This document shows positions 59,685-64,000 of a stretch of DNA of 64,000 nt, in pieces. How positions within the stretch are numbered: the stretch's first letter is position 1; each line of letters begins with the position of its first letter. The position numbers and the translations under genes were made by a program. Below the pieces are notes generated by a model. The model had not been told where the DNA came from, searched no databases, and saw only the letters and a program-made list of their open reading frames with translations. Origin of the DNA: UBA5177 sp002413265 (GTDB taxonomy: Bacteria; Chloroflexota; UBA5177); assembly GCA_036752825.1 (NCBI GenBank), contig DAIORV010000001.1:1-64000 (forward strand). The letters are read 5' to 3'.

Positions 59685-60965
59685 TTGGCTCGAATGATTA
59701 TTGATAGGGCAACGGAGACCGGCTTTTTTCCGACAGCGGCTCAGACGCTCGAGGAGACCGGACTTACAGGCTCGATCATTGATGATCTACTGCTCAAACG
59801 CCTCTTCAACGGGGGACCGCAGACAGCCGGTGATATAGCAGACTTCCTAGCGTTGCCGTTCCTCTTGATTCTCGGAAACCTTAACGAGCTCCGCCGCCTT
59901 CACCAGACTCACGTGCTGGGCTCCGCCGGCTATGGCGAGCGCAACTACATCTACACCCTCACTGAAGACGGCCAGGGCCGAGCTCGATCATCCTTCGAAC
60001 GCAACGCATATGACGGCCCAGCCCCCGTGCCGCTTCAGGACTACATCGGCTCGGTCAAGGCACAGAGCGTACGGGACGTCGTCGTGACGAAGGAAGCGAT
60101 TGAGAACGCGTTCAAGGATCTCGTCCTTCATGAGGAGATCATCAACGAGATCGGTCCAGCGGTCAATGCCGGACAGTCCCTGTTCTTCTACGGGGCGGCA
60201 GGTAACGGGAAAACGGCTCTAGCTACCCGCATCACGAAAGCTATGGGCAGCGATGTGTTCGTGCCTCACGCCGTCGAAGTCGACGGTTCGATCATCGAGA
60301 TGTACGATCCCGTGTGCCACTACAAGACGGCCGATCAGGACGATAGTCTAGATCCACGTTGGGTCAAGGTAAAGCGGCCGACTGTCGTTGTGGGCGGCGA
60401 GCTCAAGCTCGAGCAGCTTGACCTGACCTTCAGTCCGTCACGAAAGACGTACGACGCTCCATTCCAGATGAAAGCCAACACGGGCATGTTTCTGATCGAC
60501 GATTTCGGCCGTCAGCAAATGTCACCGTCGGATCTCCTGAACCGGTGGATCGTCCCGCTCGAGCTCAAGGTCGACTTTCTTCGTCTCCAGAGCGGTCGCA
60601 AGATCGAGATCCCGTTCGACGAGCTTCTAGTGCTGTCTTCCAACCTCGATCCTTCGACGCTCATGGACGAGGCGTTCCTCCGACGTATCAAGTACAAGGT
60701 CAAGGCGAGGGATCCGGAGCGAGATATGTTCCGGTTGATCTTCATTGGAGCCTGTAAGTTCTTCAACGTGCCCTTCGATGACGAAGGCTTCGAATATCTG
60801 GTCGAAGAGCACTATACGAAGGCGGGACGTCCTTTCAGAGGTGTGCATCCTCGCGACCTCCTAGACCAGCTGGTGGCCCTCGCTCGGTACACCGAAGAGC
60901 CTGCTGTCATGAGCCCGCGGCTGCTCGATGCCGTCGTGAACACCTACTTCATCGCATCCAAGTAA
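59685..60965 (+). CDS. AAA+ ATPase, function unknown
   Basis: A 426-residue (or 423 from ATG 59694) soluble ATPase. An N-terminal winged-helix-like part (about 25-110; LLKRLFNGGPQTAGDIADFL, LNELRRLHQTHVLG) precedes an AAA core with Walker A FYGAAGNGKTALATRI (about 164-179) and Walker B GMFLIDDFGRQQ, and sensor-like LVLSSNLDPSTLMDEAFLRR. It resembles ATPases found singly or beside pilus/secretion genes in Chloroflexota-like genomes, but no such genes are next to it. GGGGAG precedes the start. Confidence 0.75.
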   Translation: MARMIIDRATETGFFPTAAQTLEETGLTGSIIDDLLLKRLFNGGPQTAGDIADFLALPFLLILGNLNELRRLHQTHVLGSAGYGERNYIYTLTEDGQGRARSSFERNAYDGPAPVPLQDYIGSVKAQSVRDVVVTKEAIENAFKDLVLHEEIINEIGPAVNAGQSLFFYGAAGNGKTALATRITKAMGSDVFVPHAVEVDGSIIEMYDPVCHYKTADQDDSLDPRWVKVKRPTVVVGGELKLEQLDLTFSPSRKTYDAPFQMKANTGMFLIDDFGRQQMSPSDLLNRWIVPLELKVDFLRLQSGRKIEIPFDELLVLSSNLDPSTLMDEAFLRRIKYKVKARDPERDMFRLIFIGACKFFNVPFDDEGFEYLVEEHYTKAGRPFRGVHPRDLLDQLVALARYTEEPAVMSPRLLDAVVNTYFIASK

Positions 60966-60984
60966 GCGGTACCGGCGCTCCGGG

Positions 60985-61182
60985 CTAACCCGTAGGTTCT
61001 GGAGTCACTTCTCGCGCTAGCAGCTCCGCGTATTCAAGGGCACGCTCGCGAAGTCTGGGAAGGCTGTGCCGCTCGCAGTAGTACCCGCCCTCCCAAATCT
61101 CGAACCGATCTGTGTGGTGGATGTTTCCTCTGCACACGATGCACCGTGCAACCAGCTGGCCCTTCTCGCCATCGTCCCGCAT
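60985..61182 (-). CDS. Small LIM-like zinc-binding protein
   Basis: A 65-residue protein from ATG 61182 with AGGAGG 8 bases upstream. CIVCRGNIHHTDRFEIWEGG then YCERH forms a C-x2-C...C-x2-H site as in LIM-like or treble-clef zinc fingers, followed by an acidic helix. No family name is offered. It is divergent from asnS (136 bases between starts), with an orphan AAA+ gene on the other side. Confidence 0.65.
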   Translation of the reverse strand: MRDDGEKGQLVARCIVCRGNIHHTDRFEIWEGGYYCERHSLPRLRERALEYAELLAREVTPEPTG

Positions 61183-61318
61183 GAGGCGAACCTCCTCGGT
61201 TTTTCCAGTCTATCAAGAGCGGGAATCTTCGGCTCGCTACAATCTGGAACGTGGATCCGAAGCCCAGTCGGCCCTCGGCGAGCATGAGAACCGTAGCTTC
61301 TGGACAAAAAGGACACAG

Positions 61319-62713
<1,395 letters not shown>

Positions 62714-62715
62714 TT

Positions 62716-63750
62716 GTGAACCACCGCGACCGCTTGGAGACGTTGGAGGATGAAATCCTTGCGCCGCATGCTGCTCACAGCAACCGCAGCCGAGGTCGAG
62801 AGCGTCCGGAGCCCGAGTCGCCGGTTCGAACCGCGTATCAGAGAGATCGAGACCGCGTCATCCACGCCAACGCCTTCAGACGTCTGCGGGGAAAGACTCA
62901 GGTCTTCATCGCCGTAGCCGGAGACCATTACGCCACGCGCCTGAGCCACGCTCTCGAGGTGGCACAAGTCGCACGCGACATCGCGCGCGCTCTGAGATTG
63001 AACGAGGACCTAGCGGAGGCAATAGCGCTCGCTCATGACCTCGGCCACGCTCCTTTCGGACACGCGGGCCAGCACGCGCTGGATCAGCTTCTCGGTGAGG
63101 GATACGAGCACGACAAACAGAGTCTTCGCGTGGTGAGGTTTATCGAGAAGAGCGGGCGCGGCCTGAATCTCACTGAGGAAGTGCTTGACGGTATTCGAAC
63201 GCACCGCAAGCCTCGGCATAGCCTTGCCGGCACTACCGCCGGTCCTTCCTCGACACTCGAAGCCGAAGTCGTGAAGCTGTCGGATGCCATCGCCTACATA
63301 AACCACGATGTCGACGACGCTGTGAGGGCTCATATTATTGCCGAAAGTGACCTTCCGTCGGATGCGGTGCGGCATCTCGGCCATAGCAGGTCCCAAAGGA
63401 TAAACACGGCTGTATGCGACATCCTCGAGACCAGCGACGGGAAGCCACAAGTGGCCATGAGTGAGCGAACGCTGTCTGCGCTCGATGCTCTCCGCGACTA
63501 CTTATTTCTGCACGTGTACACGAATCCGGCGGTCAAGCGAGAGTCGGCTCGTGCCGAGGGAGTCGTGGAGAGGCTCTTCGAATACTATTGCTCGCATCCC
63601 GACCTGCTTCCAGCCGAGTACCAAGAGGATCCACGGCGGGAAGGAACAGAGAGGCGCGTCGCCGACTACATCGCGGGTATGACGGATGCCTTTGCCATCA
63701 CCACCTTTGAGGATCTCTTTGTCCCCAAAACGTGGCCCCTCGACGGCTGA
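62716..63750 (+). CDS. dgt: Deoxyguanosinetriphosphate triphosphohydrolase-like HD protein
   Basis: A 344-residue HD-domain protein from GTG 62716 (2 bases after asnS). The substrate region PVRTAYQRDRDRVIHANAFRRL and the HD metal motif TRLSHALEVAQVAR then LAHDLGHAPFGHAGQ, and later LEAEVVKLSDAIAYINHDVDDA, fit the short dGTPase-like group 2 family that hydrolyses dNTPs to nucleoside and tripolyphosphate. The exact dNTP is unknown. Confidence 0.93.
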   Translation: MNHRDRLETLEDEILAPHAAHSNRSRGRERPEPESPVRTAYQRDRDRVIHANAFRRLRGKTQVFIAVAGDHYATRLSHALEVAQVARDIARALRLNEDLAEAIALAHDLGHAPFGHAGQHALDQLLGEGYEHDKQSLRVVRFIEKSGRGLNLTEEVLDGIRTHRKPRHSLAGTTAGPSSTLEAEVVKLSDAIAYINHDVDDAVRAHIIAESDLPSDAVRHLGHSRSQRINTAVCDILETSDGKPQVAMSERTLSALDALRDYLFLHVYTNPAVKRESARAEGVVERLFEYYCSHPDLLPAEYQEDPRREGTERRVADYIAGMTDAFAITTFEDLFVPKTWPLDG

Positions 63751-63753
63751 CCG

Positions 63754-64000
63754 TTAGTCGGGAGGCGGGCCGTCCGCCCGGCTCAATCGCTCTTTGACGC
63801 TGAACTCGTCCGTGGGGCGAAATGCGTAGTGGCGCTGCATCTCTCCGAGCAGCCCCATGGTAAAGAGCTGCAGTCCGCTGACTACCAAGATACCGGAGAA
63901 GACCAGCAACGGCCCGTGAGACTGAAACACGGCGTGTCCCAACAGTTTGAGAACGAAAAGATAGAGAAATCCAGCCGCGCCGAGGCTAAGCGAGAGCGCG
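63754..64000 (-). CDS. C-terminal end of a family 2 glycosyltransferase with two membrane helices
   Basis: A frame open from the right edge to TAA 63754-63756 (about 81 residues). FLYLFVLKLLG and LLVFSGILVVSGLQLFTMGLLGEMQRHYAFR match the membrane-anchored tail of dolichol-phosphate-mannose/undecaprenyl-glycosyltransferase type GT2 proteins, where the second helix ends in G-L-L-G-E and a Y-rich stretch follows. The catalytic GT-A domain is outside the window. Its stop faces that of dgt, 3 bases apart. Confidence 0.7.
   Translation of the reverse strand, partial: ALSLSLGAAGFLYLFVLKLLGHAVFQSHGPLLVFSGILVVSGLQLFTMGLLGEMQRHYAFRPTDEFSVKERLSRADGPPPD

Noticed and set aside
61112..61318. N-terminal extension of asnS
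   Set aside because: It overlaps the zinc-finger gene on the other strand; ATG 61319 has a ribosome site and the normal AsnS start.

Overview
This 64 kb window looks like a chromosomal segment of a moderately GC-rich, probably single-membrane bacterium from soil or sediment. Family content (response regulator with a BTAD domain, VanW-type membrane protein, DUF4446, DUF5343, Ku/LigD repair, heavy use of GTG and TTG starts) fits the Chloroflexota / Dormibacterota side of the terrabacteria. That placement is inference; no rRNA is present. I see no insertion sequence, integrase, prophage or CRISPR array.

Left part (1-21 kb). A partial PPOX-type oxidoreductase is followed by a DUF1326-DUF2182 pair (the latter frameshifted) and a secreted beta-propeller protein. 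Next comes a DNA end-joining and replication-protein island: a degenerate XPB-like helicase, a small winged-helix gene, Ku with two coupled small genes, a DUF5343 gene, a short DnaA paralog, the three-domain ligase LigD, and a second, divergent DnaA-like gene. Copies of a CCTCGTA/TACGAGG motif cluster at the promoters of ku and the DUF5343 gene, and a related palindrome lies between ligD and the second dnaA-like gene. I regard this island as the most unusual part of the window. Two unrecognised helical proteins follow, then purB-guaA-thioesterase and a PIG-L deacetylase.

Middle (21-46 kb). A compact phenylacetyl-CoA epoxidase-like operon (paaA, a MIP18-domain paaD, paaB, paaC, and a separate zinc ribbon corresponding to the PaaD C-terminus) has a palindrome at its promoter. 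Then come branched-chain amino-acid type ABC permeases without ATPases, a binding protein and an SGNH-like protein; guaB; tRNA-Gly and tRNA-Met; a stand-alone RibD-type reductase; VanW-lgt; hemB with a phosphoesterase; a secreted phospholipase D-like protein; a PfkB kinase-sahH pair; gmd and a phosphohexomutase (GDP-sugar supply); and rluB-cmk-der on the other strand.

Right part (46-64 kb). A bacterial translin, a second DUF5343 gene, dnaE, moeA with a BTAD response regulator, a methyltransferase, DUF4446, selA-lepB-glyA, a CAP-domain protein, tRNA-Gln, an orphan AAA+ ATPase, asnS-dgt, and the C-terminal end of a family 2 glycosyltransferase.

Most genes are packed in short operons with ATGA/GTGA/TGATG overlaps, so translational coupling appears common. 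Purine metabolism (purB, guaA, guaB), translation (asnS, three tRNAs, der, rluB) and envelope biogenesis (lgt, lepB, VanW, gmd) make up most of the core content. The accessory signal concentrates at 3.6-16 kb, 21.8-24.3 kb and 46.1-47.5 kb.
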